Below, in pieces: positions 42,112 through 52,681 of a DNA stretch of 64,000 bases; position 1 is the first letter of the stretch, and each line of letters starts with the position of its first letter. The notes under the pieces are model-generated. The model was given only the letters and a program-made list of their open reading frames with translations. It made no database searches and was not told the origin of the DNA. A program made the translations under genes and the position numbers. Source of the stretch: Muscardinus avellanarius (lineage: Eukaryota; Chordata; Mammalia; Rodentia; Gliridae); assembly GCA_963383645.1 (NCBI GenBank), contig OY726559.1, positions 107,408,735 to 107,472,734 on the forward strand, written 5' to 3'.

Positions 42112-42304
42112 TTCCCCTCCCACAGAGGCATTCTGCCTCTGAGCTATACCCCCAGCTTTTTCTATTCTTCATTTTTAAACAGGGTCTTGCCAAATTGCTG
42201 AGGGTATCATTAGGTTGCTGAGGCTGGTCTCCAACCTGATAAGTCCTCCGTTCTTAGCCTTCCAAGTACTTGGTTTACAGGCTTGCACCACCACACTGGC
42301 TGCA
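42112..42304 (-). mobile_element. B1-dID SINE, antisense
   Basis: 'AGAGGCATTCTGCCTCTGAGCTATACCCCCAGC' (ID half) through 'GAGGCTGGTCTCCAACC' and 'CTTGCACCACCACACTGGC' (B1 half). Confidence 0.87.
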
Positions 42305-43008
42305 AATTCCTTAGAGTCAGTTTAGCCTAATTTTTTTGTATTCTTCATGCTTTTTCTTGGGAACTTAGATACTTTTTGGCCTCATCTACATTCTGAACCC
42401 ATGACTACCAATAGACATTTTCACCAGGATGCCCTGCAAATATGCAAATTCCAATATAGAAAATGAATTTAATATTGACTCTTCCAGAACCTAGACTGTT
42501 TGTCCTTCTCATTTAGAAACCAAAAATTAATTTCTCGAAAGTAGAAACATTTTTTTCTCCCTACTCCAGCCCATCTCCATAGGCACTTATGACTTGTGCA
42601 GTGTCTGTCAAACATGTCTTTAAAATCTCTCTCTTTGAACCTTATTCATTAGTTTTATGGCACACCAAAGGGATTGGATAAGACCCAGTCATTTTTGCTA
42701 CCAATCATGTGAGTACAGAGATGTGAGACAAGGGGCAATCGGCACAGTGTGAAAGATGGCTTAGTGGAGCTGCACAGAGGGTGCTCGGTGGGACTGCAGA
42801 AGAGGAGCCATCCGTTACTGTTTTGTCTTGTCTTTCCTGGTAGCAGTCTAGAATATTGTGGATGTTCAACAAATACTCACTGAATAAATTCATCACCAAC
42901 TGAAGTGGGGGATGAATGTTCTTAGTCCTTTCTGAGAACCACATTCTTTATTTGGCTCCCAGGTCATGAAATCAGAGGCACTCAGTGAGAAGGAATAACA
43001 TCCATCTG
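42305..43008. other. No gene; holds segment related to 44,439-44,508
   Basis: Unique or ancient-repeat sequence. 42,853-42,915 ('ATTGTGGATGTTCAACAAAT...CAACTGAAGTGGG') is the inverted relative of a segment embedded in the L1 at 44,335 (see findings). Confidence 0.5.
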
Positions 43009-43037
43009 TCTACCTATCTACCTATCATCTATCTACC

Positions 43038-43084
<47 letters not shown>

Positions 43085-43088
43085 ATCT
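43009..43088. repeat. (TATC)n microsatellite
   Basis: Imperfect CTAC/TATC leading into about 12 perfect TATC units (43,034-43,084). Confidence 0.97.
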
Positions 43089-43829
43089 ATACTAAGAGGT
43101 GCTCTTCAACTGGAAAAAATCCAGGGACACAGAGGAGACAGAAGAGTTTAGTGGGAAACGTAGCAGATAGCGGTTCAAAGGTTTTGGTCCCTTAACCTCT
43201 CCACTGCATGTTGCTTATGTTAGAGCAGTTCTTTAACTCAAAGGTGACTTCTATACTCTGCCCAACTTTAGCTTTAGATCCTCTGTCTTCAGTCTTAATG
43301 GATGGAATTTTTAGGTGTAAACTGAAGAGATGCCACCTGAGTGTAAGGAGCAGTACCTTCAAAATTAAAGAAGGAGGAAAGGCCACGTGAGATTAAGTGA
43401 GAAGGAGCAAGGTGATTAATATAATTTGAGGCTGAGTAGTTAGAAATAGGGCTAGAGAGGTAATCAGCATTTTGTGTTTCTTGTTGATAGGCTAGGGCTC
43501 TAAGCCAAGGGGACACCATAGAGTAATTTTAAGTGTGAAACAAAACTGATCAAATTAATTTTGGGGTGGAGGATGTTGAAATAATCTAGGATGTTAAAGA
43601 GATAGTGTTTAGGGGAATTTATGAGATAGTTTCATTTAGACATTTAGGATGTGGGTGGGGAAGACTGCCAGAGAGGTTGAGGAGTGTGGAGGAGACGCTT
43701 GGGTTTCTGACCTACACAACTGCGGCCACTAACAGCTCAGTGTGTATCAGGTCTGGTCTGCATTCCTGTTTTCTGTTGTTCTCATGGTGTTTAGGTTGCT
43801 TGGAAAGTTTCTCTAGTTCTCTCTTGGCA
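43089..43829. other. No recognisable gene
   Basis: Unique-looking. Open frames at 43,192-43,519 (-) and 43,605-43,985 (+) show no domain. The latter runs into a probable L2 relic, which argues against coding. Confidence 0.4.
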
Positions 43830-44060
43830 ATAACTGTTGGTACTCTAAGACTCATTTCAAATACCGCCTATTCTCCAAAGAACTTCCTGCCTCTCCCACT
43901 CATAGTATCTCACACCCTCTCTTCACTCTCTGTTCTTTTACTTTTTTTTTCTATTTTTAACTCTGATAAAGTGGACTTCACATGATACTAAATTTTTGTT
44001 TTATTGTATCTGGATCTGCTTCTCCCATCATCTTCTGAAGTTTAAATATATTTTTTTTCC
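43830..44060 (+). mobile_element. L2-like relic
   Basis: 'CTAAGACTCATTTCAAATACCGCCTATTCTCCAAAGAACTTCCTGCCTCTCCC' follows the L2 3' plan ('CTCAAATGCCACCTCCTC...GAAGCCTTCCCTG'). Confidence 0.5.
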
Positions 44061-44089
44061 ACCATGGCTTATATAATATACTTCATAAA

Positions 44090-44316
44090 GGGTTTTTTGT
44101 TTTTAATTTTTTTTGCAGTACTGAGGACAGAATCCAAGGACATTCTATCTCCAAGTTACACCCCCAGCTCTATTTTTATTCTTTATTATGAAACAGGGTC
44201 TTACTGAGTTGCAAAGGACCTCACTAAGTAGCTGAGGTTGGCCATTAACTGCGATCCTCCTGTCTCAGCCTCTGGAATACTGGGATTACAAGCATATGCC
44301 ACCATGCCCTGCTCTT
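44090..44316 (-). mobile_element. B1-dID SINE, antisense
   Basis: 'GCAGTACTGAGGACAGAATCCAAGGACATTCTATCTCCAAGTTACACCCCCAGC' to 'CATATGCCACCATGCCCTGC'. Confidence 0.9.
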
Positions 44317-44334
44317 GATTTTTAATTGAAAAGC

Positions 44335-45160
44335 TATCCTATTAGAACTACAGTAACAAATGCATACCCATGTTCATAGCAGCACAATTTGTAATAGCCA
44401 AAATATGGAACCAACCCAGGTCTCCATCAACAGATGGAGTGGGAAATGAAGCATCACCACTTCAGTTAGTGATGAATGAATTCAATGAGATTTATTGAAC
44501 ATCCACAATGGATTGCAAAATTGTGGAAAATAGACACAATGGAATTCTACTCAGCTATAGAAGAACAAAATCATGTCATTTGCAAGAAGATGGGAAGACC
44601 TGGAGAACATTATGTTAAGTGAGATCAGCCAAGCACAGAAAGAGAAGGGACATGTGTTCTCTCTAATATGCCCAAACTAGGGACTATTAGAAATACCAGA
44701 GGGACTTAGATAATGGAGGGAAACCTCAGCAAAGCTGAAATGGAAGAGTAGGATATGAAGAACGCTGAGGTAGATTAATGGAGGAGCTACATCTGAATAT
44801 GTGTAAAAGTATGAATATAGCATGGTTAACTTGGACACTTTTATTCAGTTCTGGGGATGGAACCCAGGGGCATTCTACCTCCGAGCTGCATGCCCAGACC
44901 TATTTTTTATTCTTTATTTTAAAACCTGGTCTCACTGACTTGCAAAGGGCCTCACTAAGTAGCTGAGGCTGTCCCAGAACTGCTACCCTCTGGTCTCAGC
45001 CTCTGGAATGCTGGGATTATAAGCATGTGCCACCACGCCCGGCTCAACACTCATTGTTGCAGGGGGGAGGGGAAGCAGAGGGACACCAAGCACAGTCTGA
45101 ATGTATGCCATCTTCAATATGATCCACCTAAGAATAAAAAAGAGTTTAAAATAAGAAAAG
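44335..45160 (+). mobile_element. L1 ORF2 end and 3' UTR (lineage B), sense, with two insertions
   Basis: 'ATGTTCATAGCAGCACAATTTGTAATAGCCAAAATATGGAACCAACCCAGG', 'TAGACACAATGGAATTCTACTCAGC', 'AATATGCCCAAACTAGGGA' and the lineage B 3' UTR, ending 'GATCCACCTAAGAATAAAAAAG'. A roughly 70-bp foreign segment sits at about 44,439-44,508 and a SINE at 44,839-45,046. Confidence 0.88.
44839..45046 (-). mobile_element. B1-dID SINE inside the L1 3' UTR, antisense
   Basis: 'TTCTGGGGATGGAACCCAGGGGCATTCTACCTCCGAGCTGCATGCCCAG' to 'CATGTGCCACCACGCCCGGC'. L1 sequence 'GGACACT' before and 'ACACTCATTGTTG' after reconstitute the 3' UTR, so CACT-type flanks are the probable TSD. Confidence 0.9.
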
Positions 45161-46690
45161 AATTTTTTTTTATTATCCACTATCATCATTAAAAAGGGGA
45201 ATGGGAAAGAGAAGAATCATCTGCAAATAAAGAAAGAAAAAAAGATTTTCTCTTGCCTTTGCATTACCTTAGATCAGAGGTCACGGGTTTGAGAGTTTGC
45301 AAAGCATTTTTAAAGATCTAGAATGAAGAGAATTTCTTTATCAAAACATGGTTGTTGTAGCTGGAGTCCTTCTAGCTTGTATGAAATGATTAGAAAGCAG
45401 ACATCTAAAGGGGCTTCTTATTCCTCAGGCCTATGAAAGGAGGCATAGTTGGCCTGCCATATCTGCCAGTTCTACATCTGTAAATTCAAACAACTGTGGT
45501 TGGAAAGTAATTTTTTAAATCACATCTCTACTGAAAATGTACAGACATATTTCCTTGTAATTTCTCCCCAAGCAGTACAGTATAATGACAACTCATATAG
45601 CATTGGCCCTGTAGTAGGTATTAAAAGTAATCTAGAAGCGAATTAAAGTAAGTGGGAGGTTGTACGTGTGTTATATGTAAATATAATGTCATTTAATTTA
45701 GGAGACTTGAGCATCTGCAGCATATTTTAGTATCTGGGCAGTAGTTTTTTGGAGCAGGGTATCCTGGACCCAACCCCTACCTCCATTACTCTGACAGAGT
45801 GAATACATTTTGAATCAAATGTTTCTCCTACTTGATATTTCATTTTGAAAAAGGGTTTGATGTATGTGTGTAGGTAGGGATGGAGGGAATGGGAAAAGAG
45901 GGGAGGAGGAAAGGCAGGAGAGGGAGATAAGTGTGAACCAGCATGTGACTTTTTCCATTTTTTACAAACTTGTTTGTGAGAGTATTTGAAAATGTGTGTG
46001 CATGTGTCTGCATATTATTTCCATGTGTTTATATGGGTGTGTTTGTTTATGAGGAAGTTAATAGTACAAAAATGTGTGGTTTTCTTGTGTGTGACTAGTT
46101 TAATAGAATAATATGGGCATGTAAGTAGTATACCAGTGTACAGGATATATGTATGGTATACTGTTAATTTAAAAATATTACAAACATATATTGATTTATA
46201 CTGTTATAATAAATTTCAACATGAAGTAATTCTCTCAAGAATTTACAGGTAAACAGATGTTTAGAGATAACAAATACTAAACCGACTCAATAATACATAC
46301 CTATGTCTTCAGATTGCTCTTTCAAAATTATAAAACTTACATAAGAGTCTCAAAAAAAAGTTGTAGAAGCTGGAAGAGATGCAAAAGATGTTTTTTCACA
46401 ACTCTTTGGGTTTCTGGGCGGAGCTTGAGGAGGCTGGTCTCTGGAAGCCAATGACTGTGTTCCTCGACCTGCCTAAGGATACCTCTCATCTCTCTGCTGG
46501 CATTTGCACTTTTCAGATGAAACCCAGCAGAGAAAAAGGGCTGGAGCCTAAGGCCGCTTAGGACAGAGGCTCATGTCAGTGAGTCTGCTTCAGAAGGTGG
46601 CAGTGTGGCCCAAGCCCGTGGGCTTCACATTGCTTGTAATGGGACCCAAAATAGTTACCGGTGTGCCACTGAGCTTGTTACAACCCTCCT
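45161..46690. other. No recognisable gene
   Basis: Unique-looking, AT-rich to 46,370, then more balanced. 45,985-46,080 is TG-rich ('GTGTGTGCATGTGTCTGCATA'). Open frames of about 60 codons at 46,379-46,773 lack domains. Confidence 0.4.
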
Positions 46691-46691
46691 T

Positions 46692-46842
46692 TTCAAGGCT
46701 TAGTTTCCTTATCAATTCAAGGAGGTTAATAAAACCGATCACATCTTCAAGGGCGCTTGTGAGAATTTACTAAACTAACTAAAACACCTTGTATGGCACC
46801 TGGCAAAGAGGTACCAGCCCAGTAGATCCTAATGATGTGATC
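46692..46842 (+). mobile_element. MIR relic, sense
   Basis: 'AAGGCTTAGTTTCCTTATCAATTCAAGGAGGTTAATAAAACCGATCACATCTTCAAGGGCGCTTGTGAGAATTTACTAAACTAA' and 'CTTGTATGGCACCTGGCAAAGAGGTA' follow the MIR 3' plan. Confidence 0.65.
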
Positions 46843-46984
46843 AGGAATGATCAAAACGTGAAACACAAGGCCCAAAGAGAAAAGCTGGCTTTTCGTACAG
46901 CTGAGGTATGATGTTTAGGAAGACAGGTGAAGATTCTGAGCTAGACTGCTCGGGAGGTGACTGAGAAGAGCATTAAGCCAGTTG

Positions 46985-47340
46985 GCTGAGAATACTTCTA
47001 CATGATGACTGGATTCGGCCCATCGCCCCACAACTGGGACCAATCAGGACTCAGCGCAGAGTCTAGGCCCCTCCCCTTTTCAGTGCCCACCTGAAGAAAA
47101 AGCGATTTGAGCAGAGGTATTGCACTGTTAACAGGCTGCTGGGACTATTATGAGAGAGTCAGATTTGGTGGGAGAGGAAATGGAACAAAGGAAAACCTGC
47201 CTAAGAGGTAAACAGGACTGTGTGCGAGTGCCTGACTCCGCGATTCAGTTAGGATTCTCCTTCCTATCCCCGGGCGGTGCTCATCCCGACAGTTATCTGC
47301 AAAGTGGGGCCGGGGTGAGCTCAGCATGGTGATTAAGGCC
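46985..47340 (+). promoter_or_regulatory. GC-rich promoter-like or LTR-like segment
   Basis: Contains a CCAAT-type box ('GGACCAATCAGGACTCAGCGC' at about 47,037), a C/T-rich block 'GGCCCCTCCCCTTTTCAG', and a CpG-bearing stretch 47,235-47,315 ('CTGACTCCGCGATTCAG', 'CCCCGGGCGGTGCTCATCCCGACAG'). GC and CpG content exceed the surroundings. No TG...CA ends with TSD could be fixed, so LTR identity is only a possibility. Confidence 0.3.
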
Positions 47341-49064
47341 AGTATCATATTTAATCAATTGTCTCATTAATTTCTTTGAGGTGAATGAAGACTTAATTTC
47401 TAATTCATGTGTAGCTTAAAAGGGGGAATGCAAGCCATATGGTTCTTATTCAATTGCACTTATATCATCAAATTAGACTCTTTTTTCCTAAAAAAAAAAA
47501 AAAAAGGCTATATCATGGCCAAGAAATCCAATGAACTTTTTTAAATAAGCATTTTAAGCCTTATTTCATAAAAACAGGAAGTCATATTTGACTTTGAATA
47601 AAAGAGTTCTCTCTGGACAAGTTACAGGACTGGGTAAATCTTAGATACCTGAAAACCCTAAGTTCATTTCAATTTCATGGAAACCAGTGCCTTACACTTC
47701 CAAACAAACTTAGACCACAAAAATCCACACATCGCTTAACAATTCTGCTCTACGAAAAATAACCTCTTATGTACAGTGATGTGTTCCAAAACTGTGCTGA
47801 CTCTTGCTGCTGCCTGCTTCCTCTGCAGTTTGGGACAAATTCCTTACAGGCAGTCATTTTTAATTTACAAATCACTGGACTTCTGGGAGGCCCAGGTTTT
47901 CTTTATCATGTTCCCTAACATGGATTTTTGTTTGTTTGTTTTTTGGTTTGAAAATGCAATAGTCCTGCGATTCTGTAATCAGCACACAATTAGAAAACAC
48001 CCCACCTCTGCCCCATCCAGGTACTTTTATAAATGTAGGTTAAATTTCTATACTAGAGCTCGTTTGCTATTTAATCTTACAAAAATTATCAAAACACTGG
48101 GCTCAGTTTTACCATCTGTAATTATTGGCGGTAATATGTATTACTTCATACCTAGTTCAGTAATCTGTGCTCGACATATCTTTATTCCTTTGTTTTCCCT
48201 TTCTCTTTCCTTTCCCTCTTTTCTTTCCATTTTCTTTTCTTTCTTTCTTTCTTTCTTTCTTTCCCCCTCCTTCCTCTGGTCCTTCCCTCATATTTTTATC
48301 TTTTTTCTAATATGGTAACAGTTTTCTACTGACACAGGCAATTTCTTCTCAATAAACGTCTGTGTGCTTCATTGTCCTGGTTAGTTATTATAGGAGTGAA
48401 CACTTGCTTTTTTATTTGAAACTGTATGCATTGTCTCACAAAGGTCCCCAAAGTGGAGGTTCCCGAGTTAATGCTATGGTTGCCTTGGCTTCAATGTTTA
48501 TATTTGTGTCCATTTGCAGTCAGATTTTGCAAGAGGATTCATCATTTCACCCCACGTGGTTCCTCTTAGAGTTTCAGAGTTATCAGATCTGTTTAAATAT
48601 GAAACATAGATTAGTAGTGTTGGTTAAATTCTGTCCTTCATCTTCTTTGGAGAGCTTTATATTCCTTGGGAAAACATCATGCGGAAGCCTTATTTTTATA
48701 TTATCGTTATATTATTAAGTATATAACATTGCTCACAAAATGTCAGTCCCTGGAAAATCAGGAAATTCAGAGTTAGATATGAAACCACTGAAGCAAAACT
48801 GCTCTTCCATGAGTAATCTATGAATCATATTGAGATTATGGACTCATTTTGAGACAGTAGTTAAGTTGTAAAATTTAGAGTTTCTGGTGCTTGAACCATT
48901 TAAAAGATGTTGGTCCTTTTGAAATGCAAATCAGGGCGTTGCTCTGGGACTGATAAAGCCCTGTTGCTCCTTTAGCAGTTCTTGCACATATGGACTATAC
49001 AACATATTTCAGTGGTACTTTCCTAGGAGCCTGGTTACCTTGTTCAATATTTAATATTTATTAT
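47341..49064. other. No gene; pyrimidine tract at 48,195-48,300
   Basis: Unique-looking. 47,776-48,318 is the longest + open frame of the window (180 codons), but it ends in the (CTTT)n tract, is rich in Phe/Ser/Leu from pyrimidine bias, and shows no domain. Confidence 0.4.
48195..48300. repeat. (CTTT)n pyrimidine tract
   Basis: Pyrimidine-rich with about 7 perfect CTTT units at 48,235-48,263. Confidence 0.92.
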
Positions 49065-49268
49065 TCTTATTTTATTTTTGTATCATTGAACCCAGGGGCA
49101 TTTTACCTCTGCTACACCCCCATCCCTATTTTATTTTTTATTTTGAAACAGTCTTGCTAAATTGCCGAGGGCCTCCACTAAGTTGCTAAGGCTAGTCTCA
49201 AACCTGCGATCCTCCTGTCTAACCCTCGCAAGTACTGAGATTAGAGGTGTGTGCCACCACACCTAGCC
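49062..49268 (-). mobile_element. B1-dID SINE, antisense
   Basis: 'GTATCATTGAACCCAGGGGCATTTTACCTCTGCTACACCCCC' to 'GTGTGCCACCACACCTAGCC'. Confidence 0.88.
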
Positions 49269-49432
49269 AGAATTCAACATTTTAGACTCTTTGTATAAGA
49301 CTGTTTTTCATGTGGGCTTTCAGATAATTTATTATATCAGCCTTCTCAATACAATTGCATTGAGTCTTATTGAAGCTAGCATAGTAACCAGCACTTTATA
49401 AAGGCACTTTCAAAATTAAATGGTAATAATTA

Positions 49433-50286
49433 GGACTTCTGGGAAGATGGTGACCGAGAAAAGCGGGGCTTAAGAGCCCTGCTAACAACCAATCTCTGTT
49501 ACCACAAAATCAGCGCCTTTCATAGCCAGAAAACACCATTGCCAGAGAAACAAAAAAATCACCAGCCCCAGAGAGGAGGGGGTCTCAGAACAGAGCTCAG
49601 AGCCACAGAGGAGACACGCCGGCCTCACGCCTGAGGACGTGGCAGCAGCACCTTACTGCTGGCGGCAGCGGCGAATTCACCGGATGGCTACGGCTACAGA
49701 CCAACGCACTCAACAGCCCACCAGGCTAGAGAGGAGTGGCGGACAGCGAGCTGAGGTGAGCCGCTGCGGAACAGCCAGGCGGGATTCAGCAGATTTTTTG
49801 GCGCAGGGAGCATCTAAAGCTCCCAGTGGCTGGGCTCAGCACACGCTGCAGGGACTCAGATTGGAGCTCAAAAACAGAAAAGAAATAAGCCAGCCTCATG
49901 GCCGAGGGTATGGCAGCATTGCCATATTGCCACCGGTGGCAGCAGCAGCGAATTCACTGAGTCCACTACAGCTCCATCTGCGTATTCAACAATAGTGAGT
50001 CAAATTGCGGGCCCCAGAGGAGAAATCCCAGTACTGACTCCCAGGGACTTGACCCAGTGGGGGAGTGGCAGTGGCAGAGATATCACACCATAGGAGAACG
50101 CCCAACCTGGCACCCCCCATGGTCTAAAGCAGCCTCTATTGACTCACTGGGTCTGAGACTCTGCAATACAACACAGTAAAGGAGTAGTGGGGTCTGAGAT
50201 ACCACAGACTCGAGATCCAGAGCACCTTAAGTGAAGTCGTAGTGACCCAAGGGAAGAACCCAGAGAAGGCACAAACTTCTGAAATC
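49433..50286 (+). promoter_or_regulatory. L1 5' UTR with tandem monomers
   Basis: A GC-rich leader upstream of ORF1. Two related blocks about 277 bp apart (around 49,585-49,690 and 49,865-49,960) share the plan GCCRGCCTCA.GCC.GAGG...GGCAGCA...GGTGGCAGCAGC.GCGAATTCAC; the word GAATTCAC recurs at 49,673 and 49,950. This suggests a tandem-monomer 5' UTR as in mouse L1, where monomers carry the internal Pol II promoter. Promoter function here is inferred. Confidence 0.6.
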
Positions 50287-51205
50287 ATGGGAAAGAGGAA
50301 TAATAATGGAGCAAAGAATGCCCACAACCCCACAACATCAGAACCCGATAAAACAGAAAATCAGAGATTTCTAGAAGATCAAATCAGGAAAATAACTGTA
50401 GAAATAATAGAGGTGTTTCAAAAAGAATTCAGAGAGAGCCAAAAAGAGATAAAGGATGCAATTAATGAAGTAAAGGCCTCAATTCAAAGTACAAACAACT
50501 GATTAGACCACATGGAGAATAGAATCTCGCTCTTAGAAGATAAGCAATCCAAAAATGAATGCATAGTTTCTAATCTAGAAAAAATATCCGACAGCAGGAA
50601 TCTGACATTGAAGAAATATGGGCCCATTTTAAGAGAGCTAACCTAAGAATAATTGGAATAGAGGAGGGAAAAGAAGGTGAAACCAAAGGGATCAACAATC
50701 TCTTCAAGGAAGTAATAGCAGAAAATTTTCCAAACATAGACCAAGAGGTCGATACACAGGTCCAGGAAACTTATAGAACTCCCTTTAGACAGGATCAGAG
50801 AAGAGAATCCCCACGCCACATAATTGTCAAAATGACCAATGTGGAAGCCAAGCAGAGAATCTTAAAGGCAACAAAAACAAAGGGCCAAGTGACATTCAGA
50901 GGCAAACCAATTAGAATCACTCCAGACTTCCCAAACCAAGTCATGAGAGCCAGAAGGGCTTGGAGTAACATATTCCAAACTCTGAAAGAAAACAACTTCC
51001 AGCCAAAAATTTCCTACCCAGCAAAACTTTCTATCAAATTAGATGGAGAAATAAGAAGCTTCCACAACAAACAGAAACACTGAAGGAATTTATGTCTTCA
51101 AAACCAGCGCTAGAGAAAATACTCAAAGAGATTAACTACAAAGAAGAAATAGGTAACACACACCAGAACCAGAGAAACAAGATTTTCCATCCAACAGACA
51201 ACTAA
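50287..51205 (+). pseudogene. L1 ORF1 pseudogene
   Basis: Encodes a broken copy of the L1 ORF1 protein, the trimeric RNA-binding chaperone of the L1 particle. From ATG 50,287: a basic N-terminus and coiled coil ('ENQRFLEDQIRKITVEIIEV', 'KEIKDAINEVKASIQS') ends at an in-frame TGA (50,500-50,502). A frameshift lies near 50,590; then 'LRIIGIEEGKEGETKGINNLF' leads into the RRM ('RHIIVKMTNVEAKQRILKAT'). The C-terminal domain reads 'PIRITPDFPNQVMRARRAW' and 'NFQPKISYPAKLSIKLDGEI'. A second frameshift near 51,081 precedes the tail, which ends at TAA 51,203-51,205. Total length, about 306 codons, is close to family size. All domains are present, so only point damage separates it from a complete ORF1. 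Confidence 0.9.
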
Positions 51206-51329
51206 GATTAGTTATCTGTGGAGATTCATTATTTATGTTAGTCTTATACTTATCTCTAAATTATATTGTTTGCTTTTATTGTTGTTAATTTTTAGGATTT
51301 CTAGTTGGAATATTAGTATACCTTCAGAT

Positions 51330-51910
51330 ATAGCATTTGGAAATATTTTATCCCATTCTATCAGTAACTTTTAACTCTGTCTACATTGTCTTTGGATATA
51401 CAATATATTATTTTTTAGGGAGTTTGTATACCCTTCTGTTGCCTGTGCCACTGAAATCATATTCAAGAAATCACTGCCAATTTCAACATTGTGAGGTTTT
51501 ATGACCCAGATTTTCTTCTAAAAGTTTATAGTCTTAAGATTTATATTGAGGTCTTTTATCTATTTTGAGTTAATATTTGTATATGGTGTTAGGTAAGGGT
51601 CCAATTTTATTCTTTTTCATGTAATTATTATTTTTCAACAATATTTAGTTAAAAGATTATTATTTCCTCCACCAAATGTTCGTGGAAACCTTGTCAAAAA
51701 TAACTTGGCAATATATGGAAGAATGTATCTCTAGGCTTTTATTTAACTGCAATAGTTTATATATCTGCCTTTAGAACAGTACTACACGGTTTCAATTATT
51801 GTAGCTTTATATGGTTGGAAATCAGAAAATATATATCTTCTAGTTTTGTTCTTTTTCGAGATTGTTTTGGGTATCTAGAGTCCATATTCCATATTAGGAT
51901 AGATTTTTTC
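51330..51910 (-). mobile_element. Old L1M ORF2 segment, antisense, inside the chimera
   Basis: Antisense ORF2 plan: 'AAATATTTTATCCCATTCTATCAG', 'CTTCTGTTGCCTGTGCCACTGAAATCATATTCAAGAAATCACTGCC', 'TTTTATCTATTTTGAGTTAATATTTGTATATGGTGTTAGGTAAGGGTCCAA', 'CATATTAGGATAGATTTT'. It is much more diverged than the surrounding L1, so it is older material captured within a younger element. Confidence 0.75.
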
Positions 51911-52275
51911 TGAAAAATAAATATATACATATATGATAGTTTCACCTAAAAAAAAAAAAGAAAAAAATTCTCTGGTAAGAAAGAAAGCAAAAAGAAATAT
52001 TGAAATGTTATCTTTAAGTTATCAAAATCTTGGTATCAGACAAATGAAACTGTTATGTGAGATTATCATTTTTAATTTTGGATAAATTGCTTTAATACTA
52101 GATGTCAACCATTAAGCCAAGCATGGGAAGGAGAGATGGGGAGGGAATGGGGTGGGGATTGGGTGGGGGCTGACTGGGTGATGTGTGCATGTATGTCTAC
52201 AAAAGTTTTTTTTTTATCCCACTATGATGTATGAATACAGTACACCAATAAAAATGTAAAAAATGGTAATAATTA

Positions 52276-52465
52276 AAAGTCATCTGTATAATTGTGTTAT
52301 GATTAGTGAATATGCTTCTAATGCACTATTAAGAGTAGTAAGGACTATGTGATTTGCACTCACCCTCTTTTCAACACACACTTTAAGGAATAATCAAAAT
52401 TTAAGGCAGTTGGCATTTGCTTTCTAATGTTTGGAGCCAAAGCATAGTCTGTTAAGCATCTGCCC
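52276..52465. other. No recognisable feature
   Basis: Short AT-rich spacer between the chimera and the next SINE. Confidence 0.4.
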
Positions 52466-52469
52466 AATT

Positions 52470-52678
52470 GTTTTTTCAATCCTGGGGAGCGAACCCAGGT
52501 GCATTCTACCTCTGAGCTACACCTCCAGCCCTAATTTTTACTCTTTTTATTTTTGGAACAGGGTCTCACTGAGTGACAAAAGGCCTAAGTAGCTGAGGCT
52601 GTCTGCAAACCCAGATCCTCCTGTCTCAGCCTCTCAAACGCTGGGATTATAAGTGTGGGCCACCATGCCCAGATTCTA
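52470..52678 (-). mobile_element. B1-dID SINE, antisense
   Basis: 'CAATCCTGGGGAGCGAACCCAGGTGCATTCTACCTCTGAGCTACACCTCCAGCCC' to 'GTGGGCCACCATGCCCAGA'. Confidence 0.9.
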
Positions 52679-52681
52679 CCT

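Larger units (their letters stand above)
49433..52260 (+). mobile_element. L1-derived chimeric insertion: 5' UTR, ORF1, foreign core, L1 3' UTR
   Basis: The whole 2.8-kb block is flanked by an exact 15-bp direct repeat, AAATGGTAATAATTA (49,418-49,432 and 52,261-52,275). It starts with an L1-type 5' end ('GGACTTCTGGGAAGATGGTGACC'), has a GC-rich 5' UTR to 50,286 and a decayed ORF1 (50,287-51,205). From about 51,206 to 52,085 the sequence is not L1-sense: 51,330-51,910 is an old L1M in antisense, and the rest is unidentified. From about 52,085 a lineage A L1 3' UTR resumes ('AAGCCAAGCATGGGAAGGAGAG', 'GGGTGATGTGTGCATGTATGTC', 'TACACCAATAAAAATG') and ends in poly(A) at the TSD. No ORF2 is present. 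It recalls half-L1 (HAL1) architecture. Confidence 0.83.

Noticed and set aside
47776..48318. 180-codon open frame, the longest on the + strand
   Set aside because: It has pyrimidine-biased composition, runs into a (CTTT)n tract, contains no recognisable domain, and shows no splice or promoter context.
50242..51083. ORF1-like frames that might suggest an expressed ORF1 protein
   Set aside because: An in-frame TGA at 50,500 and two frameshifts break it into separate frames.
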